A stretch of 64,000 nt of DNA, taken from NCBI RefSeq assembly GCF_017876395.1, contig NZ_JAGINX010000001.1:1922001-1986000 (forward strand), given 5' to 3'. Origin of the DNA: Nesterenkonia lacusekhoensis. GTDB taxonomy: Bacteria > Actinomycetota > Actinomycetes > Actinomycetales > Micrococcaceae. Numbering within the stretch: position 1 is the first letter of the stretch; every line of letters begins with the position of its first letter. The position numbers were made by a program, and so were the translations under genes. Positions 36,058 through 45,228 of this stretch are shown piece after piece. The notes under the pieces were generated by a model, which saw only the letters and a program-made list of their open reading frames with translations, searched no databases and was not told the origin of the DNA.

Positions 36058-36534
36058 TCAGCTCACGCCGTAGGCGAGCAGGCCGTTGGCCCAGTCCTCC
36101 ACAGCGGGCCAGTCGCGCCAATCAGCGTCCACCGGCTGGCGGGCCACCTTCAGCTGCAGCTTCTCCAGGAAGCTGAGCTTCTCGCTGTCCACGGCACCCC
36201 GGAAGTAGGCGATCTCGCGGTGCGGGTACTGGCGCATCGTGGATTCGATCTGCGGGTCCAGGCGGGGGCTGCCGCCCACGGCGTAGAGGAAGAGCGGCTT
36301 GCCGCCCAGCTCAGTGCGGTGACCGTCCAGGAAGAGCTTGCCCGGGCCCCACAGGCCCTGCCGGTAGACCGGGATGCCGACCACCACGTTGTCCGTCTCG
36401 TAGAGCCACTTGCCGGCCTCGGAGATGTCCTTGACGTGGGAGGACACTCCCCGGGCGCTCAGGGTGGAGACGATGCGCTCACCGATCTCCGCCGTCGAAC
36501 CGTGCTTGCTCGCCACAACGACCATCGTGGTCAT
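36058..36534 (-). CDS. Flavodoxin-domain protein (HemG/Flavodoxin_5-like)
   Basis: 158-residue FMN-binding protein. The phosphate-binding loop is VVASKHGSTAEIG (about 6-18) and the second loop VVVGIPVYRQGLWG near 50-63. It resembles the flavodoxin domain proteins of actinobacteria related to menaquinone-dependent protoporphyrinogen oxidase. ATG overlaps the symporter stop (ATGA), so it is co-transcribed. The link between the two functions is not evident. Confidence 0.8.
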   Translation of the reverse strand: MTTMVVVASKHGSTAEIGERIVSTLSARGVSSHVKDISEAGKWLYETDNVVVGIPVYRQGLWGPGKLFLDGHRTELGGKPLFLYAVGGSPRLDPQIESTMRQYPHREIAYFRGAVDSEKLSFLEKLQLKVARQPVDADWRDWPAVEDWANGLLAYGVS

Positions 36535-37865
36535 AGGTCATCCGCCTTTCGCCCGTCTTGAGTACTGTCCTCGAGTTTACCGGCTGGAGGTCGCTCCGGG
36601 TCCTCCAGCATGCCCGGTTCTGTCTTGGCGATCATCCGCGTGCCGGCCAGGTCTCCGGTGACGTTGCACATGGTGCGCCCCATATCCAGGATGGCGTCGA
36701 TGCCGGCCACCAGCGCCACCGGAGCCATCGGCAGTCCGGCGGCCGTCACCGCCATAGTCAGCATGATCAGACCGGCCCCGGGCACTCCGGCGGTGCCGAC
36801 CGAGGCCAGGACTCCGACGGCGGCCACGGTGACGATCTGCATCAGGGAGAGCTCAGTTCCGGTGACGTTGGCGACGAACACCGTGGCCGCGCCGACATAG
36901 ATGGCAGTGCCGTCCATGTTGATGGTCGAGCCCAGCGGCAGGGTGAAGGAATAGACGCCCTTCTTCACGCCCAGGCGCTCCGCGGCCTGGGTGGAGACCG
37001 GCAGCGTGCCGCCGGAGGACCGGCTCACGAAGGCGGTGACCATGGGCTCCTTGGCCTCACGGAAGAAGCGGATCACCGGAGCGCGGAAGACCAGCAGAAG
37101 CAGCGCATAGACCAGGATCTGGACGAAGATGCCGGCATAGACCGAGCCGGTCAGCTGCAGCAGCGGCAGCAGCGCATCGCTGCCGGTCTCCCCCACGACG
37201 ACGGCGATCAGGGCGAAGACGCCGATGGGCGAGTACTGCAGCACACCGCGGATGATCAGGAAGACCAGCTCCACGCCGCCGTCGACGAAGCGGCGGATGT
37301 CGGCGGCGATCCCGGCCAGGCGCTCATCGCTGGAGTCCTGCAGATACGCCAGCGCGATGCCCGCACACAGTGCGAAGAACATCACTGCGAGCACCTGACC
37401 CTCGGCCAGGGCGCCGAAGATGTTCTCGGGGACGATGTCCACCAGCACCTCGGAGAGCGGCGGGGCGGTCTCGCCCTCCTCCTCTGCTCCGCCGGGCATG
37501 TCCAGGCCGGCACCCGGTGAGATCAGCAGCGCCAGGCCGATGCCGATGGACATGGCGAAGGCTGTGGTCACCAGATAGTAGATGAAGGCTTTGCCGCCGA
37601 TCCGGCCCAGCGTCTTCGGTGAGACGGAGGCGACGCCGGCGATCAGGGTCAGCAGGATCAGGGGCATCACCAGCATCATCAGCAGACGCAGGAAGATGTC
37701 GCCCAACGGTTGGATCACGCTGATGCCGGGCCCGAAGACCAGCCCGGCGACGATGCCGAGCACCAGGGCCACCGACAGCTTCCAGATCAGAGAGATCTCC
37801 AGGTAGCGCCGCCACAGCGTGGGGCGGGCAGACTCAGCTGAGGTCACAGAATCGGGTTCGTCCAT
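36531..37865 (-). CDS. Dicarboxylate/amino acid:cation symporter (DAACS, GltP/DctA family)
   Basis: 444-residue membrane symporter for glutamate/aspartate or C4-dicarboxylates. The re-entrant loop HP1 holds SRSSGGTLPVS, TM7 has NMDGTAIYVG, and HP2 SVGTAGVPGAGLIML, all in their usual order. The extracellular 3L4-like region has an acidic insert EEEGETAPP. Eight membrane segments. ATG 37865. Upstream of the flavodoxin gene in one operon. Confidence 0.92.
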   Translation of the reverse strand: MDEPDSVTSAESARPTLWRRYLEISLIWKLSVALVLGIVAGLVFGPGISVIQPLGDIFLRLLMMLVMPLILLTLIAGVASVSPKTLGRIGGKAFIYYLVTTAFAMSIGIGLALLISPGAGLDMPGGAEEEGETAPPLSEVLVDIVPENIFGALAEGQVLAVMFFALCAGIALAYLQDSSDERLAGIAADIRRFVDGGVELVFLIIRGVLQYSPIGVFALIAVVVGETGSDALLPLLQLTGSVYAGIFVQILVYALLLLVFRAPVIRFFREAKEPMVTAFVSRSSGGTLPVSTQAAERLGVKKGVYSFTLPLGSTINMDGTAIYVGAATVFVANVTGTELSLMQIVTVAAVGVLASVGTAGVPGAGLIMLTMAVTAAGLPMAPVALVAGIDAILDMGRTMCNVTGDLAGTRMIAKTEPGMLEDPERPPAGKLEDSTQDGRKADDL

Positions 37866-37909
37866 GGTGGAACGCTACCTGTGACGCAGATTTCCCTGCT
37901 GTGACGACC

Positions 37910-37951
37910 AGACCCGCCGACGAAGAACCTCAGGTCCTCGTCGGCGGGTCT
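37910..37951 (-). terminator. Terminator of the copper/thiol operon
   Basis: AGACCCGCCGACGA (37910-37923) pairs with TCGTCGGCGGGTCT (37938-37951), and an inner ACCT/AGGT adds to the stem. It lies 32 nt beyond the last stop of the operon. Confidence 0.8.
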
Positions 37952-37982
37952 GTTCAGAAGCGGCCTGCCAGGTTATGGGCGA

Positions 37983-40016
37983 TCAGCGGACCCCGCGCAG
38001 GTCCAGCTGCAGGCCGGTGTCCGCACCCTCCTCCAGCGTGACCGGGATGCCCCAGTCCTGCTGGTAGAGGTGGCAGGCGGCGTGCATCGGAATCTCCTCA
38101 CCGGGGGCGCCGTCGCAGGCGGCCGCCCGGGCGGTGATGTGCAGGACGCCTTCGGTCACCTCGGGGTTGAGCCGCAGCGTACGCTCCAGACCCTCGGAGT
38201 TGCCGCCGCCCTCCAGGATGAGATTCTCCGGGGAGGAGGAGATCTTCAGCTGTGTGGGATCGCCCCACCGGTCGTCGAGCTTCTGGCCGGTGGGCGCGGA
38301 GAAGCCGACGGTCAGGGAGAACTCACCGGGTGAGACGGCCGTGGCCGGACGCTGCGTCTGGGAGGCACCCTCATCCACGGTGAGGTACTCCTCCGGAACC
38401 GCGATGCGCACCAGCTCGTGAGCGTTGGTCTCCACTACCAGCAGCGTGGATCCGTCCGAGTCCAGCAGCACGTCCGAAGGTTCCTTGAGCCCACGGGCCA
38501 CAGTGGAGACCTCTGCCGGGACCGTGGTGCCGTCGGCGGCGAAGTGTTCCGCGTGGAAGCGGCGGATCGCACCGTTGTAGGTGTCGGCCACCAGCACGGA
38601 GCCGTCGGGCAGGGCGGTCACACCCAGCGGGTGCTGCAGCCGGGCCTGGGCCGGGTCGCCGTCGCGGAAGCCGAAGTCGAAGAGCCCCTCCCCCACGATG
38701 GTCTCCACGTAGGGGGTCTCGGGGGTGCCCTTCTCCCCTGCGGCGCCGAAGCCCCCGCCCAGGCGCAGCACGCGCAGCGAGGAGGTCTCGGAGTCGGCGA
38801 TCCAGATGTCGCCCTGGGCATCGGCGGCCAGCCCGGAGGTCTGGGCGAACCAGGCCTCACCTGCCTCTCCGTCGGTCAGGCCCTCCAAGCCGGTTCCGGC
38901 CCAGATGGAGATCTCTCCGGTGGCCGGGTCGAAGGTGAAGATCTGGTGGGTTCCAGCCATCGCCACGATGACCCGCTGGGTCTTCTCCGACCACAGCACG
39001 TCCCAGGGGGAGGACAGCGAGACGTTCAGCGCGTCGGTGCCCAGGCTGCCCAGCTCGTCGGCCTGGGCGTTGGATACACGTTCTGAGTCGATGAGCCGCT
39101 GGACCCCGTTGCCGGCCAGTGTGCTCACCGCACCGGTGGAGGTGCTGATGCCGCGCAGCCGGTGGTTGACCGTATCGGCCACCACGATGTCATAGCCCAC
39201 CTGCTCGGCGAGCTCCGCCGGAAGCAGGGTGAGGCCCTGCGGCTCGGTGAACTGGGCGGCGTCGTTGCCTGCGGCTGAGCCCTCGCCGTCGGCGTAGCCC
39301 TTCTCGCCGGTGCCCCAGGAGCGGAGCACCGTCTCGAGGTCGTCCTTGAGCTCCACGATGCGGTGGTGGCCGGTGTCGGCCACCAGGAAGTTCCCGACGG
39401 CGGATCCCTCGCCGGCCAGCTGCCGGGTCACCGGCACAGCCTTGCCCGGGAAGCGCAGTGTGCGGCTGACCGGCTCCGGCGGGACGTAGGGGCCGTCGCC
39501 GCGGTGCAGAGTGCCCTTGGCCTCATGCTCGGCGGCCAGCTCCTCCACCAGAGAGGTCAGTCCGGCCACATGGCCCTCCCCGGAGAGCGAGGCGGCGATG
39601 TAGCCCTCAGGATCGACGACGACCAACGTGGGCCAGGCGCGGGCCGAGTAGGCCTGCCAGGTGGTCAGGTTGGGATCGTCGAGCACCGGGTGCTCGATCT
39701 CGTAGCGCTCCACGGCGGCGGCCAGGGCGTCCGGGTCCGCCTCGTGCTCGAACTTCGGCGAGTGCACGCCCACGGTGACGAGCACGTCGTGGAACCGCTC
39801 CTCCAGGGGACGCAGCTCGTCGAGCACATGGAGGCAGTTGATGCAGCAGAAGGTCCAGAAGTCCAGGATGACGATCTTGCCGCGGAGGTCCTCCAACGAC
39901 ACCTGCTGACCGCCGGTGTTCAGCCAGCCGCGGCCGGTCAGCTCCGAGGCTCGGATGCGGTCTGTGCGGCGGATGTCTGCCGCCGTCTGACCGGTGACTG
40001 CTGTCTCTGTGGTCAT
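37983..40016 (-). CDS. Thioredoxin-like domain fused to NHL-repeat propeller
   Basis: 677-residue protein. The N-terminal TlpA/AhpC-type thioredoxin fold (about 30-170) has WTFCCINC, i.e. Cys58-Ile-Asn-Cys61 preceded by an extra Cys57, and the cis-Pro region AWPTLVVVDPEG. An NHL beta-propeller (about 200-545) has repeats ending VADTxNxxxR. A C-terminal beta domain of ~130 residues contains two more cysteines. No signal peptide, so it seems cytosolic, as for NHLRC2-like proteins. Last gene of the copper operon; it starts directly after the lipoprotein stop. Possible role in thiol or copper handling; unproven. Confidence 0.85.
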   Translation of the reverse strand: MTTETAVTGQTAADIRRTDRIRASELTGRGWLNTGGQQVSLEDLRGKIVILDFWTFCCINCLHVLDELRPLEERFHDVLVTVGVHSPKFEHEADPDALAAAVERYEIEHPVLDDPNLTTWQAYSARAWPTLVVVDPEGYIAASLSGEGHVAGLTSLVEELAAEHEAKGTLHRGDGPYVPPEPVSRTLRFPGKAVPVTRQLAGEGSAVGNFLVADTGHHRIVELKDDLETVLRSWGTGEKGYADGEGSAAGNDAAQFTEPQGLTLLPAELAEQVGYDIVVADTVNHRLRGISTSTGAVSTLAGNGVQRLIDSERVSNAQADELGSLGTDALNVSLSSPWDVLWSEKTQRVIVAMAGTHQIFTFDPATGEISIWAGTGLEGLTDGEAGEAWFAQTSGLAADAQGDIWIADSETSSLRVLRLGGGFGAAGEKGTPETPYVETIVGEGLFDFGFRDGDPAQARLQHPLGVTALPDGSVLVADTYNGAIRRFHAEHFAADGTTVPAEVSTVARGLKEPSDVLLDSDGSTLLVVETNAHELVRIAVPEEYLTVDEGASQTQRPATAVSPGEFSLTVGFSAPTGQKLDDRWGDPTQLKISSSPENLILEGGGNSEGLERTLRLNPEVTEGVLHITARAAACDGAPGEEIPMHAACHLYQQDWGIPVTLEEGADTGLQLDLRGVR

Positions 40017-40781
40017 CTACTGCTCCTCGTCCAGTGCGCTCACGATCTCCGTGGTGATGGCTTCGCCGATCTGGGTGAACTCCTCGGAGTTCGCCGCCTC
40101 CTCACCGATGAAGGAGACCATCACGACGTCGTCGCCTGACTGGGTGAACAGCATCTGAGCGGCGATTGTTCCGTCCTCTCCGTCTTCTCCCATCCGCTGG
40201 GTGCGGGTGTAGCCCACGCTGGTCTCCGCCGGCAAAGACTCCAGCTCCACCGGGCCGATCTCATAGCGGTAGTCCATGTCCTCCAGAGTGATCTCCATGT
40301 CGCCGCAGGACTCCACCAGCTCGGTGACGTGGCCGATGTGATCCTCCACCAGCTGACGGTCCTGATCGTCGGAGAGCGTGGCGATCTCCAGGGAGCCGGT
40401 CCCGGTGAAGGTCTCGGAGACGAAGTCGGCCCGCGCCGCGTCCTCCTCCAGCATGATCGGTTGGAAGTCCACGTTCGCGATAGGCTCGGCGCATTCGGCA
40501 GGACGGATGTCCTCCTCGCTGGTGCCGGGCAGCATGTCCGCGGCTTCGGCGCGGGTGGTCTCCAGCTGGTCCTCGGTGGCGAAGCCTGCCGAACCGAAGC
40601 CGAAGCTGCCGGCACGGTCCAACCCGGCTTCGGCGGCTTCGATCAGCCGGTCGCTGCCGGCCGGCGGGCTGTCGTCGCCCTCCACCGCGTCCGTCTCATC
40701 CTCACCGCAGGCGGTCAGGGCCAGAAGACCGACGGCGACGGCGGCCAGCGCCTTCCCTCCGGGGTGACGTGCAGTGCTCAT
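40017..40781 (-). CDS. Lipoprotein of unknown function in the copper operon
   Basis: 254-residue acidic lipoprotein, lipobox LTAC (Cys25). The mature part has exactly two cysteines (in PAECAEP and ESCGDME), likely a disulfide, and a predicted alpha+beta fold ending VVMVSFIGEEAANSEEFTQI. The pattern recalls the PknH-type sensor domain of mycobacterial lipoproteins, but this is weak. Starts inside the CtaG/CopD stop (ATGA) and ends one base before the thioredoxin-NHL start, so expression is tightly coupled to both. Confidence 0.65.
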   Translation of the reverse strand: MSTARHPGGKALAAVAVGLLALTACGEDETDAVEGDDSPPAGSDRLIEAAEAGLDRAGSFGFGSAGFATEDQLETTRAEAADMLPGTSEEDIRPAECAEPIANVDFQPIMLEEDAARADFVSETFTGTGSLEIATLSDDQDRQLVEDHIGHVTELVESCGDMEITLEDMDYRYEIGPVELESLPAETSVGYTRTQRMGEDGEDGTIAAQMLFTQSGDDVVMVSFIGEEAANSEEFTQIGEAITTEIVSALDEEQ

Positions 40782-42982
40782 CGGCGCTCCTCCCGTTCAG
40801 CCATCGCGGCGAACATCTCGTTGTATTCGTGCAGCTCAGCGTCCTCGGTCCGGTCGGCCTCCCGGTCCAGACGCTTGGTCTCCCGTTTATCGCTGCGGGA
40901 CCACTGGACGGCTACCATGACCGCCATCAGCATCGCCGGAACCTCGCCCAGGCCCCACATCAGCTCGCCGCCGCGGTGCTGGTCCTCCATGGCGGAGAAG
41001 CCCCAGTCGTGGCCGATGTTGCCGAACCAGGAGGCCTCGATCAGTGCCTCCTGGCTGGAGAGTCCTATGGCCAGGAAGGCGTGGAAGACCATCGTGGCCA
41101 GCAGGATGATCAGTCGGAACGGGTAGGGCGGGCGCCGGGGCAGCGGGTCTTCGCCCACCAGGACCAGAGCAAAGATATACCCGGTGAGCAGGAAGTGGAC
41201 GATCATGAACTGATGCCCGAGGTGATACTCCAGGGAGAGCCCGAAGATCGGGGTGAAGTAGAAGAGCAGGATGGACCCGGCGAAGTTCGCCGCGGCCACC
41301 AGCGGATGGGCCACCACCCGGGAGAATCGGGAGTGGACCAGCCACAGGATCCATTCCCGAGCACCTCGGGTGCCGTCGGAGCGGGTGGGCAGCGACTTCA
41401 TCGCCAGCGTCACCGGTGAGCCCAGCACGATGAAGATCGGCGCCACCATGGTCAGCGTCATGTGTTGGATCATGTGTCCGCTGAAGAGCACCATCCCATA
41501 GATCGCGGGGCCGCCGGAGGTGACCCAGAGCAGGATGGCCAGGCCCAGGAGGAAGCTCAGCGCCCGGGCGATGGGCCAGCGGGTCCCGCGGCGACGCAGC
41601 GAGACCATCGCTGTCACGTACCAGGCGGTCAGGAAGACGATCAGGCCCACCCAGAGCCAGTCGGGGCGCCACAGGGTGAAGTAGTTCGCCAGCTCAGGCG
41701 CCGGAGGGAGATCGTAGCCGGTCAGCGTGCGGGCCGGCGTCGCATCCGGAGGAAGCTCCTCGGAGACCGGTGGGGAGGTCCTGCCCAGCACGGCGCTGAT
41801 GCCGATCACCGCCGACATGATGGCCACTTCCACCAGGATCAGCTGCCAGAGCAGACGCGTGGTCCGGCGGGGATCAGCGGGCTGGGCCGGCTTCTCCAGA
41901 CCTCGGGCAGAGGCCCCGGGACCGGCGTGGGCGCCGGCCAGACGCGGGATGATCCAGCTGCGGTGCATCCAGCCGATCACGGCGAGTCCCAGCGTGGCGG
42001 CCGCCTTCAGGGTCAGCATCAGGCCGTAGGGACTGGCCAAGAGCTGACCGAGGGACTCGATGCGCAGGTCCGCGTTGATGATTCCGGAGAGCGCAACGGT
42101 GATCACCGCCAACATCGCCAGCACGGAGTAGCGGCGCAGCAGAGTTCCCACCAGCTCAGGTCCGCCCTGGTCCTTCGCCGTCAGAGCTGAGGCCTGGCGC
42201 CTGATCTCCGGGGCCAGCAGGACCAGCGCAGTCAGCGCGCCCACCCAGATCACGACGCCGAGCAGGTGCAGTCCCAGCGAGTTCACCGCTGCCATGTGGT
42301 CGTCGCCCGAGGCGGAATGACCCACCAAGGCCATCGGCACGATGGCGGTCAGACCCAGCACCGCGGTGAAGAACAGCCCAGCCTGGTTCCGCACGGCGGA
42401 GACCAGCGTGGCGAAGATTCCGGCCATGACCACGATCGCCATCCATGCCTGACCTGTGGCGATGGACTGCACATAGCCGAGGAAACCGGTGGAGAAGCCA
42501 TCAGAGGTGGACAGCGGCTGGCCCGCCAGGGAGGAATAGCTGAGCACCAGCACGGCGATGGCGGCGAGGGTCCAGACCACTGCGGCGACTGCTGCGATCT
42601 GCATCGCCCGGGCGAAGAGCGGGTGCTCATCGCCGGCGTCGCCCTGCTCTCGGGCGGCCTTGTGGTCTCTGCGGCGCTGGCGGGAACGGGGCCCCACCCG
42701 CGCAGGGATGGCCACCGCGGCCAGGATGACAGCACCCACGGCCGTGGCCATGGCGATGTGGTGGATGTAGCGGGAGGCCGGCAGGCCCCACCGGGTCACC
42801 GCGCCTGGGTCGGCGATCTCGCCAGCCTCGCCGAGGCCGGTGAGCCATCCGGCCACGGCCACAGCGATCAGTCCTGCGCTGAGGGCAGCACCCACCAGAG
42901 GCAGCGGCGCCGCCCACACCTGTGCGGTGCGGTTCTTCTGTGTGCCGCGGCCCCTGGCGGGCGCCTTCTCAGTTCGGGTCAC
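40778..42982 (-). CDS. CopD-CtaG fusion: copper import/cytochrome c oxidase assembly
   Basis: 734-residue polytopic protein. The N-terminal half (about 25-420) is a CopD/YcnJ-type copper-transport domain with ASRYIHHIAMATAVG and LHLLGVVIWVGALTALVLL; the C-terminal half (about 430-700) is a caa3-type CtaG assembly domain with FSGHMIQHMTLTMVAP and HLGHQFMIVHFLLTG, where the His/Met residues are candidate copper ligands. It probably moves copper to the Cu centres of cytochrome oxidase. Overlaps CopC and the lipoprotein gene by 4 nt each. Confidence 0.92.
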   Translation of the reverse strand: MTRTEKAPARGRGTQKNRTAQVWAAPLPLVGAALSAGLIAVAVAGWLTGLGEAGEIADPGAVTRWGLPASRYIHHIAMATAVGAVILAAVAIPARVGPRSRQRRRDHKAAREQGDAGDEHPLFARAMQIAAVAAVVWTLAAIAVLVLSYSSLAGQPLSTSDGFSTGFLGYVQSIATGQAWMAIVVMAGIFATLVSAVRNQAGLFFTAVLGLTAIVPMALVGHSASGDDHMAAVNSLGLHLLGVVIWVGALTALVLLAPEIRRQASALTAKDQGGPELVGTLLRRYSVLAMLAVITVALSGIINADLRIESLGQLLASPYGLMLTLKAAATLGLAVIGWMHRSWIIPRLAGAHAGPGASARGLEKPAQPADPRRTTRLLWQLILVEVAIMSAVIGISAVLGRTSPPVSEELPPDATPARTLTGYDLPPAPELANYFTLWRPDWLWVGLIVFLTAWYVTAMVSLRRRGTRWPIARALSFLLGLAILLWVTSGGPAIYGMVLFSGHMIQHMTLTMVAPIFIVLGSPVTLAMKSLPTRSDGTRGAREWILWLVHSRFSRVVAHPLVAAANFAGSILLFYFTPIFGLSLEYHLGHQFMIVHFLLTGYIFALVLVGEDPLPRRPPYPFRLIILLATMVFHAFLAIGLSSQEALIEASWFGNIGHDWGFSAMEDQHRGGELMWGLGEVPAMLMAVMVAVQWSRSDKRETKRLDREADRTEDAELHEYNEMFAAMAEREERR

Positions 42983-43683
42983 CGGTGGTCCCCGTCTCCT
43001 TCATCCGACTCGTCGCTGCGGTCCTGCCAGTTCTCGGCCTGCTTCATCTTCTGCCGGACCAGCACCAGCACAGTGATCACCACCAGCACACCGGCACCGG
43101 CGAAGAGGATCGGAGCCCAGATCGGGACGGCGTCCTCTGTGGCAGAGCTCTCCTCGGCAGCGGGGTCCTCCTCGGAGGCGGGGTCGACCATATCGGGGGT
43201 GTCCGCCTCAGCCATCTCCTCCTCGGTGAGGTCTTCGGCCTCATCGGCGTCGGCCTGCTCGCTCACGGCCGCGGCCGGGTCATCCACCTCGAACTCGAAG
43301 CTGAGCTCTTCGTCATGCCCGTCGGAGTAGACCACGTGGTACAGGACGGTGTACTCACCGTTGGGCAGGGGCTCCTGCAGGTCGGTGGTCATCGTGTTGC
43401 CCTCGACCTCGGCCGGGTCCTCGGACTCCCAGCTCTGCCCGTCCTCATCACGGACGAGGATCTCGTTGGGGATGTCCTCCCCCTGGGTCAGCCCGGAGCC
43501 GCTGAACTCCAGGACGATCTCCTCGGGGCTCTCGGTGAGGACCTCGTCGGCCTCCGGAGTGGAGGAGATCAGCGTGTCATGGGCCCATGCGGGGGCGGCC
43601 ACGCCCGCGGTCAGGCCGAGGGCGGCCGCTCCTGAGAGAGCCAGGAGGCGGGGTGTTCTGCGGGCACCAGCAGTTGGTGTCAT
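42979..43683 (-). CDS. CopC-domain copper-binding protein
   Basis: 234-residue exported protein. The signal peptide ends APAWA, leaving His35 as mature residue 1, the N-terminal Cu(II) ligand of CopC; further ligands are expected in YSDGHDEEL. After the cupredoxin-like domain (to ~130) comes an acidic linker and one C-terminal membrane helix (APILFAGAGVLVVITVLVLV), so it is membrane-anchored, like YcnJ-type CopC. It hands copper to the CopD domain of the next gene (4-nt overlap). Confidence 0.93.
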   Translation of the reverse strand: MTPTAGARRTPRLLALSGAAALGLTAGVAAPAWAHDTLISSTPEADEVLTESPEEIVLEFSGSGLTQGEDIPNEILVRDEDGQSWESEDPAEVEGNTMTTDLQEPLPNGEYTVLYHVVYSDGHDEELSFEFEVDDPAAAVSEQADADEAEDLTEEEMAEADTPDMVDPASEEDPAAEESSATEDAVPIWAPILFAGAGVLVVITVLVLVRQKMKQAENWQDRSDESDEGDGDHR

Positions 43684-43760
43684 GGGGAATCTTCCTTATG
43701 CGATCGATCTGTCAGTCAGCATGGCATGTGCCGCTGACACAGCAGGTGAGCCGAACTGTC

Positions 43761-44450
43761 TCAGCAGGCCAGATCGACAGCAGGAGGGCCACGCACCGTC
43801 CGGGGGCCGGCTCCGTTCCACACGTCGGTGCCCAGGCGCGCCGGCCAGTCCGGACGCCGCCGGCATCTGCGGTCATCGGTCAGGGGAACGACGCCGACCA
43901 GCAGCAGAAGCACCGGGCGCAGCGTCAGGACCGCACCCAAGGCGGTCAGCAGAGTCTCTCCGCGGCGCAGCAGGGCGTAGGTCAGCACTGCGGCACCGAT
44001 GTGGGCGGCCGCCATGGCGGCGTCGGGACCTGCGCTGAGACCGCTGTGGAGGTGTTCCGAGGTCCCCACAGGAAGGTCCACTGCGATCTGCTGGCCGTGG
44101 GCACCGGCATGGTGACGATGACCGTCGAGGTGAGCGGGCCCGGCGCCGGACGCTGCGGCACCGGCCTGCTGAGCGGGGAAGAGCTCGAAGAGCCCGTGGA
44201 GCACGGCCTGGCTGGAGACGACGGCGGCGATCAGACGGGCTCTGCTCAGCCGCACTCCGGAGAGGGCGGTGCACAGCGGGATGCTGACGGCCAGGGCCAG
44301 GACGATCACCAGCAGGTGCGGGCCATGATGGCCGGCGGCGGTATGGGCGGCGGCGGCGAATCCCACGGCGAGTCCGCCTGAGAGCAGGCCGCGCAGAAGG
44401 CGTGCCAGCCCACGGACCTGCCGGCGCTGTGCGCTCGGAATCGTCTCCAT
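43761..44450 (-). CDS. His-rich multi-pass membrane protein, first gene of copper operon
   Basis: 229-residue protein with about five membrane segments and a His-rich loop HLDGHRHHAGAHGQQ near 110-125, followed by HLHSG, probably outside the membrane and metal-binding. Its C-terminus is Arg/Pro-rich. I recognise no named family. ATG 44450 has a perfect AGGAGGTGATCC. It starts downstream of a copper-box-like palindrome and precedes copC by 77 nt, so a copper role is inferred from context. Confidence 0.7.
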   Translation of the reverse strand: METIPSAQRRQVRGLARLLRGLLSGGLAVGFAAAAHTAAGHHGPHLLVIVLALAVSIPLCTALSGVRLSRARLIAAVVSSQAVLHGLFELFPAQQAGAAASGAGPAHLDGHRHHAGAHGQQIAVDLPVGTSEHLHSGLSAGPDAAMAAAHIGAAVLTYALLRRGETLLTALGAVLTLRPVLLLLVGVVPLTDDRRCRRRPDWPARLGTDVWNGAGPRTVRGPPAVDLAC

Positions 44451-44485
44451 GGGATCACCTCCTGCCGAGCAGAATTCTACTCTTG

Positions 44486-44502
44486 TTCTACAACCTGTAG
44501 AA
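44486..44502. promoter_or_regulatory. Copper-box-like operator/promoter
   Basis: TTCTACA-ACC-TGTAGAA is a perfect 7-bp inverted repeat with 3-nt centre. On the minus strand a -35 TTCTAC and -10 TAGAAT at 17 bp would overlap it, giving the start for the copper operon. CopY/BlaI-type boxes are TACA-N2-TGTA; here the centre is one base longer. Confidence 0.6.
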
Positions 44503-44518
44503 AACGCCCCCACCAGAC

Positions 44519-44562
44519 GACGACGACCCCTTGCCTCCCGCGGGGAGAAAGGGGTCGTCGTC
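44519..44562 (-). terminator. Terminator after hup
   Basis: GACGACGACCCCTT (44519-44532) pairs with AAGGGGTCGTCGTC (44549-44562). It lies 35 nt beyond the HU stop. Confidence 0.75.
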
Positions 44563-44597
44563 GGTGTCCGGAGCTGTGCGCAGCTCCGGGCGCGGCA

Positions 44598-44879
44598 TCA
44601 CTTGGAGGCGGCGGCCTTCAGCTTGGAGCCTGCGGACAGCTTCACGGAGTAGCCGGCCGGAATCTGGATGGTCTCGCCGGTCTGCGGGTTGCGGCCGGTG
44701 CGAGCTGCACGCTCGGTGCGCTCCACAGCCAGCCAGCCGGGGATGGTGACCTTCTCGCCCTGGGAGACCTGCTCGGTGAAGACCTCGAAGACGGCATCCA
44801 GCACGCCGTTGACGGCGGCCTGGGAGTTGTCCGACTTCTCTGCGACTGCGGCGACGAGCTCGCTGCGGTTCAGTGCCAT
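44598..44879 (-). CDS. hup: DNA-binding protein HU
   Basis: 93-residue nucleoid protein, dimeric, bends DNA non-specifically. MALNRSELVAAVAEKSDNSQ is a classic HU N-terminus; GRNPQTGETIQIPA is the DNA-inserting beta arm with the intercalating Pro. Short type, without the Lys-rich tail of mycobacterial HupB. ATG 44879 behind AGGAGGACAAC. Confidence 0.96.
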   Translation of the reverse strand: MALNRSELVAAVAEKSDNSQAAVNGVLDAVFEVFTEQVSQGEKVTIPGWLAVERTERAARTGRNPQTGETIQIPAGYSVKLSAGSKLKAAASK

Positions 44880-45228
44880 GTGTTGTCCTCCTGGACTCAA
44901 ATCGAATACCGGCCGATCAGCCGGCCACTCAGTCCCCAGCTCGGGGCTTTCAGAAAGGCAACTTACCACGGTGCTGAGCCGAAACCCGCATGATCCCGGG
45001 CAATTCCAGGGATCTCACAGCTTTTCAGCCACCAGCCGACGGGTTCTGCAACGCGTGTCACACATGCTGCTCAGGCCCCGGGCCCGAACTCCGACAGACA
45101 CGCAGAAGGGCGGCACCCCCCGTACTGGGGATGCCGCCCTTCTCAAGCGTCAGCGCTCCTAGCCTGCCTCAGCGCGACTGCCGCCGCACCGAGACCCGAA
45201 GGCTGGCCACTCTCTCAGTGGCGCAGGA
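44880..45228. other. 349-bp gap between hup and rpsN
   Basis: Holds the hup ribosome binding site and presumed promoter on its left and the rpsN-operon terminator (45104-45143) on its right. I see no further gene or repeat. Confidence 0.6.
45104..45143 (-). terminator. Terminator of rpmB-rpmG-rpsN
   Basis: AGAAGGGCGGCA (45104-45115) pairs with TGCCGCCCTTCT (45132-45143); CCCC/GGGG continues inside. Confidence 0.8.
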
